In this document: positions 1 through 7,281 of the stretch, piece after piece
Position numbering within the stretch: the stretch's first letter is position 1
Layout: every line of letters begins with the position of its first letter
NCBI GenBank assembly: GCA_015039465.1
Contig: MU130323.1
Coordinates: 1 to 17,759 of the forward strand
From: Phlegmacium glaucopus
Taxonomy: Eukaryota > Basidiomycota > Agaricomycetes > Agaricales > Cortinariaceae
Reading direction: 5' to 3'
DNA: 17,759 nt
Position numbers and translations under genes: made by a program
Notes under the pieces: model-generated
Told to the model about the DNA's origin: nothing
Database searches by the model: none
Seen by the model: the letters and a program-made list of their open reading frames with translations, nothing else

Positions 1-283
1 TGTAGAAACGAGAGAATGAACAAGAATGATCATTGTATTTGCGATACGACGTTCTTTATGTACTACAAGTTTCTGCAGTGAAATACAACTACGGAATTTT
101 GGTATCTGCAAAGGGATAGGAAAGATTTTGGGAAGTGATATACTGACAGTTAATAAACTCGAGAACGATCTGCGCCAAGTGCGCCATGTGGACTCTATGA
201 AGCTCCGGAGGGCCTTGGACCGTATTGTCCTCGGCTCCTCTTTTGACCTCGGAACCGTTGCGTCGGTTCCAACACTTCCAACA
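1..283 (-). repeat. 3' LTR of the copia element
   Basis: This 283-base block is repeated at 4769-5051 with no difference seen. Read on the minus strand it starts TGTTGGAAGTGTTGG and ends in TCTACA, so the ends are canonical TG...CA. The first base of the window is the outer end of the LTR. Relative to the minus-strand element it is the 3' LTR, because the purine tract abuts it at 284. The open frame inside it is present in both LTR copies and is not a gene. Confidence 0.95.
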
Positions 284-292
284 CTCCTCCTC
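284..292 (-). other. Polypurine tract
   Basis: The minus strand reads GAGGAGGAG directly before the 3' LTR. This is the expected place and composition for the plus-strand primer of an LTR retrotransposon. It overlaps the gag-pol stop codon (291-293, TGA) by two bases, so the coding frame runs right up to the LTR. Confidence 0.8.
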
Positions 293-1451
293 AATACGAT
301 ACAAGGCCCAATTCGTTCGCGAAGTGCTTGACTTTCGTAGACGGTAAGGCTTTTGTAAACACGTCTGCTACCATGTCTTCTGTAGGACAATAAATTAGAC
401 GCAATAGACCTTCTTCGACGATCCAGCGAATGAAATGGAAGCGAACGTCGATGTGCTTCGTGCGTGCGTGATACTGATGATCTTTCGTTAATGCAATCGC
501 GGATTGGTTATCCGAAAACAGGGTCGTCGTGTTTAGTTTGATGCCGAATAATTGGGATATGAGGGAACGTAACCAGAGGGCCTCTTTTGCAGCGTAAGTA
601 GTGGCAACATATTCGCTCTCGGTCGTCGACAGTGAAATAATTTCCTGACGTTTAGCGCTCCAAGAAACGGCGCCTCCATTGATCATGAAAGCGTACCCTG
701 ATATTGCTTTTCTGTCCTCTGCCATGCTCCCATCCGCATCTGCATAGCCTTGCAACTCCTTCTGCTGTCCCCCATACTCCAGCCACAGCTCTCTTGTGCC
801 CTTCAAATAACGGAAAACTCTTTTCACGGCTTCCCAATGGACTAGACCCGGTTTAGTGGTAAACCTCGAAACGGTTTGGACTGCGAAAGTGATGTCAGGT
901 CGTGTTCCCAACGATGCGTACATAAGTGATCCGATCGCTTCGTGATAGGGGACATTTCGCATAGCCGCGAATTCTTCTGTCGTCAAGGGGGATTGAGCTG
1001 AAGAGAGTCGAATGTTGGGGTCCATAGGCGTGGACAATGGTTTGAGGTCTTCAAAGCCATAGCGTCGTAGGATAGAATCGATGTAGGACCTTTGCGATAA
1101 TAATATCTTTCGGTCTTCTCGGATACGACAGACCTCAATCCCCAAGATCCAATGAAGTTCACCTAAATCGGTAATTTCAACATGCTTCGCGATTTCGATC
1201 TTGAACTTCTCGATCAGCTGCTTCTTTTGTCCAATAATAGAACAGTCGTCAACGTGTACCAACACGATGATGAGAACGTTCCATTCCTCCCTTCTTCGAT
1301 AGAACACCGCCTGGTCCACCTCGCTTCTCTCGAACCCCAGCTTCGACATTATCTCCACCAACTTCTGGTACCACCTTCTTCCCGACTGCTTTAACCCATA
1401 CAATGGCTTCCTCAACCTGCACACCTGTACTTTCCCATCTTTACTCGTTGC
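291..1451 (-). CDS. C-terminal reverse transcriptase and RNase H segment
   Basis: This is the continuation of the frame after the second TGA. The first recognisable block is RKPLYGLKQSGRRWYQ, conserved in copia reverse transcriptases. The catalytic box reads VHVDD where YVDD is usual; both aspartates are kept. RNase H follows with acidic residues in YADADG, TTESEY and SDNQSA, then KHIDVRFHFI and ADVFTKAL near the C terminus. The stop (291-293) overlaps the polypurine tract. The segment is complete at its C-terminal end but lacks a start. Confidence 0.9.
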   Translation of the reverse strand, partial: ATSKDGKVQVCRLRKPLYGLKQSGRRWYQKLVEIMSKLGFERSEVDQAVFYRRREEWNVLIIVLVHVDDCSIIGQKKQLIEKFKIEIAKHVEITDLGELHWILGIEVCRIREDRKILLSQRSYIDSILRRYGFEDLKPLSTPMDPNIRLSSAQSPLTTEEFAAMRNVPYHEAIGSLMYASLGTRPDITFAVQTVSRFTTKPGLVHWEAVKRVFRYLKGTRELWLEYGGQQKELQGYADADGSMAEDRKAISGYAFMINGGAVSWSAKRQEIISLSTTESEYVATTYAAKEALWLRSLISQLFGIKLNTTTLFSDNQSAIALTKDHQYHARTKHIDVRFHFIRWIVEEGLLRLIYCPTEDMVADVFTKALPSTKVKHFANELGLVSY

Positions 1452-2786
1452 TCAATACCCAGGGGCCTGCTTCATGAATATGATTTCGTCTTCTGTAAGT
1501 TCGCCATTCAAGTAAGCGCCTTTGATGTCGATTTGACCGGTTTCGTAGTCTTTGGCAGCAGCGAACGCGAGCACAGTTCGGATGGACGCAAGGCGAGCTA
1601 CTGGTGCGAACGTGTCAAAATAGTCGATTCCAGGCACTTGCGAAAAACCTTGTGCAACAAGTCGAGCTTTGTAGCGGACTATGTTTCCTGCAGCATCTTT
1701 CTTCGCCCTGAACACCCACTTCGACCCTACAATGTTCACATCCCTCGGTGCGTCCACTAACTCCCATGTTCCGACCTCTTGTAGCATCGCTAACTCCTCC
1801 TCAATCGCCTTCTCCCAATGCAGCCAATCGGGTCTCAACTTCGCTTCCGCAAGGTTGCGAGGTTCTAACGCTTCCACTTCTTTTAACTCTGCGATGAGAG
1901 CATATTCGTCTATGCAATCAGCTATGTTCGCGGCCCAATCGTCTGTCGGCTGCTGGATTCCAGGTGCGAGAGCGGATTTCTTGGGATTTTCTGACCAAAC
2001 CCCTCGCCCTTCCAACAGGTCGACTACTTTTTGAGCCGGTTTACGAATTCGTCTATTCGTAGTCTCGACGTCGTTTGCATCAGAATCCAAGGGGTCATCG
2101 TGAGAGCCGATAGGATTGTCGTCTGGGGCCAATACATTGAGCGGCATGCTTGTAGTGGGTTCAACAGGTAAGTCAGCGTTCGTTTTGTTGAGGCCAATCC
2201 CTTCATGCTCCTCCTCAAAACGACTAGCTGATGAATTGTCATAGGTGACGTTTCGCTCGACCGTTACTGTTTTGCTGTCAGGCCAGTAAATCCGTACGCC
2301 TTTCGACTCTTCATCAACTCCCAACCAGCGTCCCTCCTTAACCCTTCCTCCCAATTTTGTTCCACCCTCTATGCGCACATACACCTTCTCGCCCCATTCA
2401 CGCAACCCCCTCAAGTTCGGTTTCTTCCCAAAAGCAGCTTCGAATGGCGTCATTCCCTCCACAGCCCTCGTAGTCGTTCTATTGAGTAACCACACAATGT
2501 GACGCGCGGCCTCTCCCCACAGGAACTTTGGAAGGCCGCTTGCATGCAAGAGTGCTCGAATCCGCTCGCCAATGGTTCGGTTTCGTCGTTCAGCAACACC
2601 TGCATGCTGCGGGGTATCATGAACGTTAAGCTTTTGAAGAGTTCCTCGCGACTTGAGGTACTCGACGAAATCCTCGCCCTGGTATTCGCCTCCCCTATCC
2701 GTATTCAACTCTTTTATCTTCGCACCCATGTGCACCTCCACCCATGCCTCATACTGCCTATACACCCTTGGTGCCTCATCTTTGGT
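1452..2786 (-). CDS. Integrase core remainder and N-terminal reverse transcriptase segment
   Basis: This is the continuation of the same frame after the first TGA; it has no ATG of its own at the start and is not an independent gene. It carries the second integrase catalytic Asp in NTDRGGEY and the catalytic Glu in AGVAERRNRT, completing the D,D,E set begun upstream. A hydrophilic linker (about 120 residues) leads to the copia reverse transcriptase signatures VGSKWVFRAK, YKARLVAQGF and the catalytic Asp motif QIDIKGAYLNG. It ends at TGA (1452-1454) soon after IIFMKQAPGY, before the second catalytic motif. Numbering runs continuously with the neighbouring segments. Confidence 0.88.
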   Translation of the reverse strand, partial: TKDEAPRVYRQYEAWVEVHMGAKIKELNTDRGGEYQGEDFVEYLKSRGTLQKLNVHDTPQHAGVAERRNRTIGERIRALLHASGLPKFLWGEAARHIVWLLNRTTTRAVEGMTPFEAAFGKKPNLRGLREWGEKVYVRIEGGTKLGGRVKEGRWLGVDEESKGVRIYWPDSKTVTVERNVTYDNSSASRFEEEHEGIGLNKTNADLPVEPTTSMPLNVLAPDDNPIGSHDDPLDSDANDVETTNRRIRKPAQKVVDLLEGRGVWSENPKKSALAPGIQQPTDDWAANIADCIDEYALIAELKEVEALEPRNLAEAKLRPDWLHWEKAIEEELAMLQEVGTWELVDAPRDVNIVGSKWVFRAKKDAAGNIVRYKARLVAQGFSQVPGIDYFDTFAPVARLASIRTVLAFAAAKDYETGQIDIKGAYLNGELTEDEIIFMKQAPGY

Positions 2787-4676
2787 TCAAAGAAGGTAGA
2801 GATGGGTTAGGCGAGTTTTGTCGTCGATAAAGGTGATGTAATATTTCTTTCCTCCTCGCGACTCCACTGGCGCCTTCCCCCACAGATCTGAGTGAACTTC
2901 TTCCCCAAAATTTGCTGCTCTCTGTCCCTCTCTCATTTTTGGAACCGTTTTGCGTGTTGCTTTGGCATAAACACACGAAGCACAGAAAAATTGGCGTCCG
3001 TGCGGTGTGTACTCAAGCCGTACGCCCGTAACCATCCCGTCTTTGACCAGTTTTCGTGCAGTTTCAGACGATATGTGGCCCATACGACGGTGGAATTGCT
3101 CCAGGGTGAGTTTCTCTTCCGCTACACTCGCCAGTCCATCCTCATGCTCCACTCGATAGACTCTCGTCTGCGTTCTCAACACCTCCCCTATCTTCTCGTT
3201 ATCTGGTTCTGTAAGAACGCACTTCCCGCCACCAAATGTTGCAAAGAACCCAGCTTCATCAAGTCGTCCTATCGACACCAAGGTGTAGCACACTTCTGGT
3301 GAGTACAAAACTTCGGTAAGTCGAAGTTGGGACGTCTCGTTGCCGTTTGGTATGTCAATGACGAGTTCGCCTTTGCCTGTCGTGCTGAAGCTCTGTTTGT
3401 TTGCAGCGCGAAAATGCATCGGTTTGGTGGTTCTGAAGTTTTCAAATCGACCTCGGCAAGGGGATATGTGGTTTGTGCATCCAGAATCATAGAGCTCGAC
3501 GTTGGTGTTGGCCTGGGCCGGTTCTACTGCGACGAACGCTACTCCAGCCGTGTCCCCAAACTCTTCAGCTGAGTCCTTCTCCTTTTCGTCTTCCTCTAGC
3601 TCATCCACAATCTCTTCAAACCACTCAGCATCATTTCTTCCGCCACTCAACTCCTCTAGCATCATCTCCTCTATCGCATCATCTAACCAATCACGAACGC
3701 ATTCACCACTAGCGTTTTCTTCCACACCTTCACATTCTATCATCTTTTCAACCGCCCACGCACCCTCCTCGTCCTCGGAATTCATTTCCACTACGTTCGC
3801 AATCCCTGACGGCCCTTGGCATTTCTGGTCGGCTTTCTCATCTGCGTGTCTATGGGCGTTTCGTCTGGGCTTCCTGGGTTCTTTGCATTCCGAGCTGAAG
3901 TGCCCCATCTCCCCACAATTCCAGCATTCAATCTGCCGCTTGTCTCGTCCTCGCTTCCTCCTTGGTTCCTCCACATTCACTACTAACGCTTCATCCTTCC
4001 CTTCCTCCTTGACTTTTCCAGATCCCTGCCTCCTTCTCGACGATCTCATACTTTGGCGCTCAGCTTCCTGCGTCAACATGGTCATCAAGGTACCGGCGTC
4101 TAACGGCTTCGACGTATGCTGCTGCGTCCACGCCATCTGTGCTGAGGCGAAATTGGATAACGCGTCTGGGAGCGAAGAGATGATGGTCGATGCATAGTCC
4201 TCGTCACTGATCTTCACCCCTACTGACGCTAACTCCTCTTTCTGCAACCTCAGGCTTCTCAAAAAATCCTTCACATTCCCCCTCTCTGAACACCTTGTCG
4301 TCAGGAATTTCGCTCGCATCTCCGTCTGCATGCACGCCCCTTTCTGCGTATACTCTCTCACCACCATCTCCCATCTCTCTCGAGTCGTTTCCTTGGAGCA
4401 TATCTCCATAACGGTCGAGTCGGGTAAGCGTTGTGTGAGTAACGTCTTCGCAGAGAATTCGTCTTTCTCCCATTTTTCTAGGGCGGCTGTCTCGACAGCG
4501 GTTGGTTCGGCAGACAATACAGGAATAACGCGAGATCCATCGAAGTGACCCCAGAAGCCCTTCGCTTGGACGGCGTCCTTGAAGCGGACAAGGAAGATAC
4601 CCCAGTTCTCACCTTCGTCGCCGAGCTTAGGTACAGTAGAGTTCAAGAAATCGGATAACGAGGATGAATTTGACAT
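2787..4676 (-). CDS. Gag, CCHC zinc knuckle, protease and N-terminal integrase (629 aa)
   Basis: Residues 1 to about 215 are the Gag (UBN2/copia-like) part. A CX2CX4HX4C zinc knuckle follows at C251, C254, H259 and C264, flanked by basic clusters (R239-K247, R268-R272), as expected for RNA binding. Residues about 299-375 are a strongly acidic linker. The aspartic protease active site is D397-S-G. The integrase zinc-binding HHCC is H529, H534, C565 and C568. The first catalytic Asp is probably D597 in the HSDLWG motif. The segment stops at an in-frame TGA in the middle of the integrase core, so alone it could give Gag and protease but no complete integrase. Confidence 0.9.
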   Translation of the reverse strand: MSNSSSLSDFLNSTVPKLGDEGENWGIFLVRFKDAVQAKGFWGHFDGSRVIPVLSAEPTAVETAALEKWEKDEFSAKTLLTQRLPDSTVMEICSKETTRERWEMVVREYTQKGACMQTEMRAKFLTTRCSERGNVKDFLRSLRLQKEELASVGVKISDEDYASTIISSLPDALSNFASAQMAWTQQHTSKPLDAGTLMTMLTQEAERQSMRSSRRRQGSGKVKEEGKDEALVVNVEEPRRKRGRDKRQIECWNCGEMGHFSSECKEPRKPRRNAHRHADEKADQKCQGPSGIANVVEMNSEDEEGAWAVEKMIECEGVEENASGECVRDWLDDAIEEMMLEELSGGRNDAEWFEEIVDELEEDEKEKDSAEEFGDTAGVAFVAVEPAQANTNVELYDSGCTNHISPCRGRFENFRTTKPMHFRAANKQSFSTTGKGELVIDIPNGNETSQLRLTEVLYSPEVCYTLVSIGRLDEAGFFATFGGGKCVLTEPDNEKIGEVLRTQTRVYRVEHEDGLASVAEEKLTLEQFHRRMGHISSETARKLVKDGMVTGVRLEYTPHGRQFFCASCVYAKATRKTVPKMREGQRAANFGEEVHSDLWGKAPVESRGGKKYYITFIDDKTRLTHLYLL

Positions 4677-4753
4677 TGTGAAGCAGATAAGATATTTCGC
4701 GACGATGTAGACAGTTTTTTGGACAAGATAAATTTTTTTCTTAGTTGCAACGG

Positions 4754-4768
4754 GCGGGGCCCATAACC
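4754..4768 (-). other. Primer-binding site, initiator tRNA-Met anticodon arm
   Basis: Directly next to the 5' LTR the minus strand reads GGTTATGGGCCCCGC. Its complement, GCGGGGCCCATAACC, contains the initiator tRNA-Met anticodon stem-loop string GGGCCCATAACC with the CAT anticodon. It does not resemble a tRNA 3' end with CCA. Drosophila copia and yeast Ty5 are known to prime from a cleaved 5' half of initiator tRNA-Met, and this site fits that mode. The host tRNA sequence is not in the window. Confidence 0.8.
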
Positions 4769-5051
4769 TGTAGAAACGAGAGAATGAACAAGAATGATCA
4801 TTGTATTTGCGATACGACGTTCTTTATGTACTACAAGTTTCTGCAGTGAAATACAACTACGGAATTTTGGTATCTGCAAAGGGATAGGAAAGATTTTGGG
4901 AAGTGATATACTGACAGTTAATAAACTCGAGAACGATCTGCGCCAAGTGCGCCATGTGGACTCTATGAAGCTCCGGAGGGCCTTGGACCGTATTGTCCTC
5001 GGCTCCTCTTTTGACCTCGGAACCGTTGCGTCGGTTCCAACACTTCCAACA
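4769..5051 (-). repeat. 5' LTR of the copia element
   Basis: Second copy of the 283-base LTR, identical by eye to 1-283. It lies upstream of gag on the minus strand, next to the primer-binding site, so it is the 5' LTR and should contain the element's promoter. The similarity ends at 5051, where the right flank begins with CCGCA. I did not identify a convincing TATA box inside it. Confidence 0.95.
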
Positions 5052-5056
5052 CCGCA
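5052..5056. other. Candidate target-site duplication (one side only)
   Basis: CCGCA follows the outer end of the 5' LTR directly. Copia elements usually duplicate 5 bases on integration, so the same five bases would be expected immediately before base 1, which is outside the window. Position is seen; the role is inferred. Confidence 0.4.
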
Positions 5057-5336
5057 ATCAAGGTAGCAATGCAGCAGAGACATCTTGCCATGGACGGATG
5101 GCGCTTAGATAGCTAGCTCCTGCCAAGAGGATCCCCCGATAACGCCATCGCGATTTTTGTCACAAGGTAGATTATGATGGGCGAACGAAAAATTGCTGGA
5201 CATAAGTATTGTCTTGGAAAGCTCTTGCAAAAGAAAAAATCCAAATGGCCAGGCTTTCGATGAAGGCCGTCAGAAGGCCTGAGATTCTTGTTTCGACAGA
5301 TCACAGAGAAAGATAAAGTTGTTACTAGATTAGCTC

Positions 5337-5366
5337 TTTTTTTTTTCTTTTTTTTTTTTCTTTTTT
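5337..5366. repeat. Poly-T/C tract
   Basis: Thirty bases of T interrupted only by two single Cs. It lies about 300 bases right of the retrotransposon. It could be a polypyrimidine promoter element or the reverse of an old poly-A insertion tail; nothing adjacent decides this. Confidence 0.8.
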
Positions 5367-5601
5367 GTCAATTTAAAGAGTAGCGCTTACCCTCCATTGC
5401 TTCCATTTCAAATCTTGGGTCCCTCCATCTCTTTCATTTCCTCTTAGTGCTAGGCGTTCATGAATCCGTTTAAATGGTTATCCAACGTGAACGCCAATTG
5501 AAATCGGTAACCAGACTGCAATCACGTGTCGATGCTCTTTTTGTTGTACACCTTCACCGATTTTCGGGGTCCTCGACCAAGTTGCTTATGTGGGACTAGG
5601 C

Positions 5602-5607
5602 TATAAG
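5602..5607 (+). promoter_or_regulatory. TATA-like box upstream of 5733 exon-like sequence
   Basis: TATAAG within GGCTATAAGTATT, about 126 bases before the ATG at 5733, with an E-box CACGTG (5523-5528) 74 bases further upstream. The spacing would suit a fungal promoter with a leader of about 100 bases. Support is positional only, because the downstream gene itself is doubtful. Confidence 0.25.
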
Positions 5608-5732
5608 TATTACAGTCGGATGTAAGTGCGCGATGTCACAGCGAGCGCTTTGTGAGTTTTTGCTCAGTACTTGAATAATCAGCAGAGACACGGCTGGAAA
5701 TCCACAAGGAAACGTATTTGGGATAACTCAAT

Positions 5733-5918
5733 ATGACAATATCGCTCGATACCACCGTACGTCTACTGATAAGATACGATATAAACTTCCTCATTCTCTC
5801 AAAGCAGTTTTAGGGTTCTGTCCTCATGATTTTCACCGCAAGGCCCGATTTACGGCATTCTATCTGGAACCATCAAGTTTGCGAATACGAATATACCCTG
5901 GCCTCGAGCAGCATGTGA
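5733..5918 (+). pseudogene. Exon-like sequence of unknown gene (two short exons)
   Basis: ATG at 5733 opens eight codons, followed by a donor GTACGT (5757), a branch-like CTGAT and an acceptor TTTTAG (ending 5813). The joined frame continues from 5814 for 34 codons (start GSVLMIF, then DLRHSIW) to a TGA at 5916. Hydrophobic and acidic spacing looks protein-like but I do not recognise the family. No clear next exon in frame is found. It could be the 5' end of a decayed gene that continues into 6017-7049, or chance. Confidence 0.22.
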
Positions 5919-6016
5919 AATTGTATCACTTTTTAAGCCCTTCCAGTGTCCTCTCTGCATCAGGCTACTGCCAACATTTCGGTTGTCTATTTTGGTTGCA
6001 TAATAGCTGCTGCTGA

Positions 6017-7049
6017 TTTATCACGGCATTAAAGAGGACTGTCCGCCTTGAAAGTGATTATGCCCATAAAGTATTGTCCTCAACAGAAGAGACATCAGAT
6101 TATCTGTTAGAGTTGCGGATCAAGATGCCACACGGCGGTATGTCTCCCTTATTTCAAATCGTTTGGTCAAATTTAATTAGTAGTTATCTTTCAAAAAGGA
6201 TTGTTTTGTTAACGTAGTTGTTTCAGCTAATCGCGTACCAAACGGGATAGGCCTACATTATCGCAGTTGACAAACGAGTTACCAGTGGATGACGGCGCCA
6301 CATTTTTCTAACCTCTTATTGTGCTTGCATGACAATGCATGTCATAACCACGAAAAGCTATACCCGGACCGACACATATCCTGGCAGCAAGAACTTTCCT
6401 TGCCAAAATGTACTGTCAACAATTTTTCTCGAAGCATTGCTCCATCAGTCTTCTCTATGCGAGACCACGCAAGACCTTTGCTCAAACGGATTTTTCATTG
6501 TAGCATCTCATCCTAGTGAGCGATCGAGAATGCAGAGCCTGGAATTCAAATCTGTGTTGTTGCTACCCAAACACTATGTCTACAATTGCGTCGAAACGCA
6601 TTTGAACATGATCATGAAAGTAAGTCTGTGCTATAGAATTGCTGATAGAGACCTCTTCATTTCCATCGGTTCATTTTAAAGCAGGATTCCATGACACGTC
6701 GTTTAAGCTTCTAACTATGACGGAAACAGCAAGTACAATATTAAGTTTGCAAGATGTCGGCTTCAAGATTCCGGTCGCATCGTATGGTACCACTTGCCCT
6801 TGAGTTCAGTTGCCAATTGAAACATCTAGGAAATTGCGAGGACATCCTTATTATCTGGCCCACAAGGTCAGTAACGATGCACCCGGCGCAAAGGGGATAT
6901 CCAAAAGGTACTACATGGAGGTCAAACTCTCATCCTCTTCTCTGGGATTGAGAGACATCCTGAATCGTTCCGGTGAGTTGGTAAAGAAGAGATCCTCTCG
7001 TAAGCGTGTTTCCTTCCTAACCATATCTCGATAATTTTCAGTCAAGTAA
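6017..7049 (+). pseudogene. Decayed multi-exon gene of unknown function
   Basis: Several open stretches are linked by good splice signals. An open frame at 6017-6137 (containing DYLLELRIKMPHG) ends in GTATGT, and an 89-base intron leads to 6227. The frame then runs to 6516 with one TGA (6268-6270). A shifted frame ends at GTAAGT (6620). Another frame (about 6684-6972, containing PIETSRKLRGHPYYLAHK) has one TGA (6801-6803) and ends in a textbook 69-base intron (6973-7041: GTGAGT, CTAAC, TTTTCAG), then three bases later TAA (7047). At least two in-frame stops and two frame changes are needed to join it, so it is not a working gene as read. I do not recognise the product. It could be an upstream neighbour of the P450 or several unrelated fragments. 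Confidence 0.3.
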
Positions 7050-7281
7050 CTGAATCCTGGATGAATCAATTGCATGTATCTTGGAATGGGAACTACTCGA
7101 TTCTCAGCGCCTGCATTTTTTAACCCTGAATCCCCTGCATTTATTTCCTATATCAGGTTTGAACGCAATCGTGCTTCTTCATGCCTATTACTGGAAAGTC
7201 TCTTGGATAAAGTCATCTTCAAATGGGTACAAAAGGACCGCCCACAGTTTAGATAGCATCTGTCTGCCCATCAAACCAATC

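Larger units (their letters stand above)
291..4676 (-). pseudogene. gag-pol: gag-pol polyprotein, interrupted by two in-frame TGA codons
   Basis: One reading frame of 1,461 codons plus stop runs from the ATG at 4676 to the TGA at 291. It is broken by TGA at 2787-2789, inside the integrase core, and TGA at 1452-1454, inside the reverse transcriptase. All three open parts are in the same frame and nothing else is lost, so the breaks are point changes rather than programmed or accidental frameshifts. The start has A at -3 (CACAATG). A single long gag-pol frame is normal for copia-type elements. Each TGA could have arisen from CGA by a C to T change, but that is inferred. Either the copy is dead and was moved in trans, or the stops arose after insertion, or TGA is read through. 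Confidence 0.9.
1..5051 (-). mobile_element. Ty1/copia LTR retrotransposon, minus strand
   Basis: A complete-looking LTR retrotransposon reads right to left: 5' LTR (4769-5051), primer-binding site (4754-4768), short leader, gag-pol frame (4676-291), purine tract (284-292), 3' LTR (1-283). The order in the polyprotein is Gag, CCHC zinc knuckle, aspartic protease, integrase, reverse transcriptase, RNase H. Integrase before reverse transcriptase defines the copia superfamily (Pseudoviridae) rather than gypsy. LTR ends are TG...CA. The LTRs show no difference by eye over 283 bases, which implies a recent insertion, but two in-frame TGA codons interrupt pol. The left flank lies outside the window, so the target-site duplication cannot be confirmed. 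Confident on class; the family within copia is not assigned. Confidence 0.95.
5057..5732. other. Stretch without recognisable gene, AT-rich with T/C tract
   Basis: No recognisable coding sequence. The 63-codon minus-strand open frame at 5113-5304 matches nothing I know and has no splice or codon support. The stretch holds a pyrimidine tract (5337-5366), a palindromic E-box CACGTG (5523-5528) and a TATA-like TATAAG (5602-5607). The last two could belong to a plus-strand promoter for the exon-like sequence starting at 5733. Confidence 0.5.

Noticed and set aside
26..331. Plus-strand open frame of 101 codons starting in the left LTR (and its partner at 4794-5066)
   Set aside because: It lies almost wholly inside the LTR, is repeated because the LTR is repeated, diverges where the LTR ends and resembles no known protein.
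1425..2786. Programmed frameshift or separate gag and pol genes in the copia element
   Set aside because: The three open segments are in the same frame and are separated only by single TGA codons, so no frame change is involved.
3502..4197. Plus-strand open frame of 231 codons, Ser-rich
   Set aside because: It is antisense to gag-pol; the Ser/Thr richness is the mirror of the acidic linker and charged regions on the coding strand.
7081..7281. N-terminal extension of the P450 in the same frame
   Set aside because: There is no in-frame ATG before 7282, and the protein from 7282 begins with a normal membrane anchor and proline-rich hinge.
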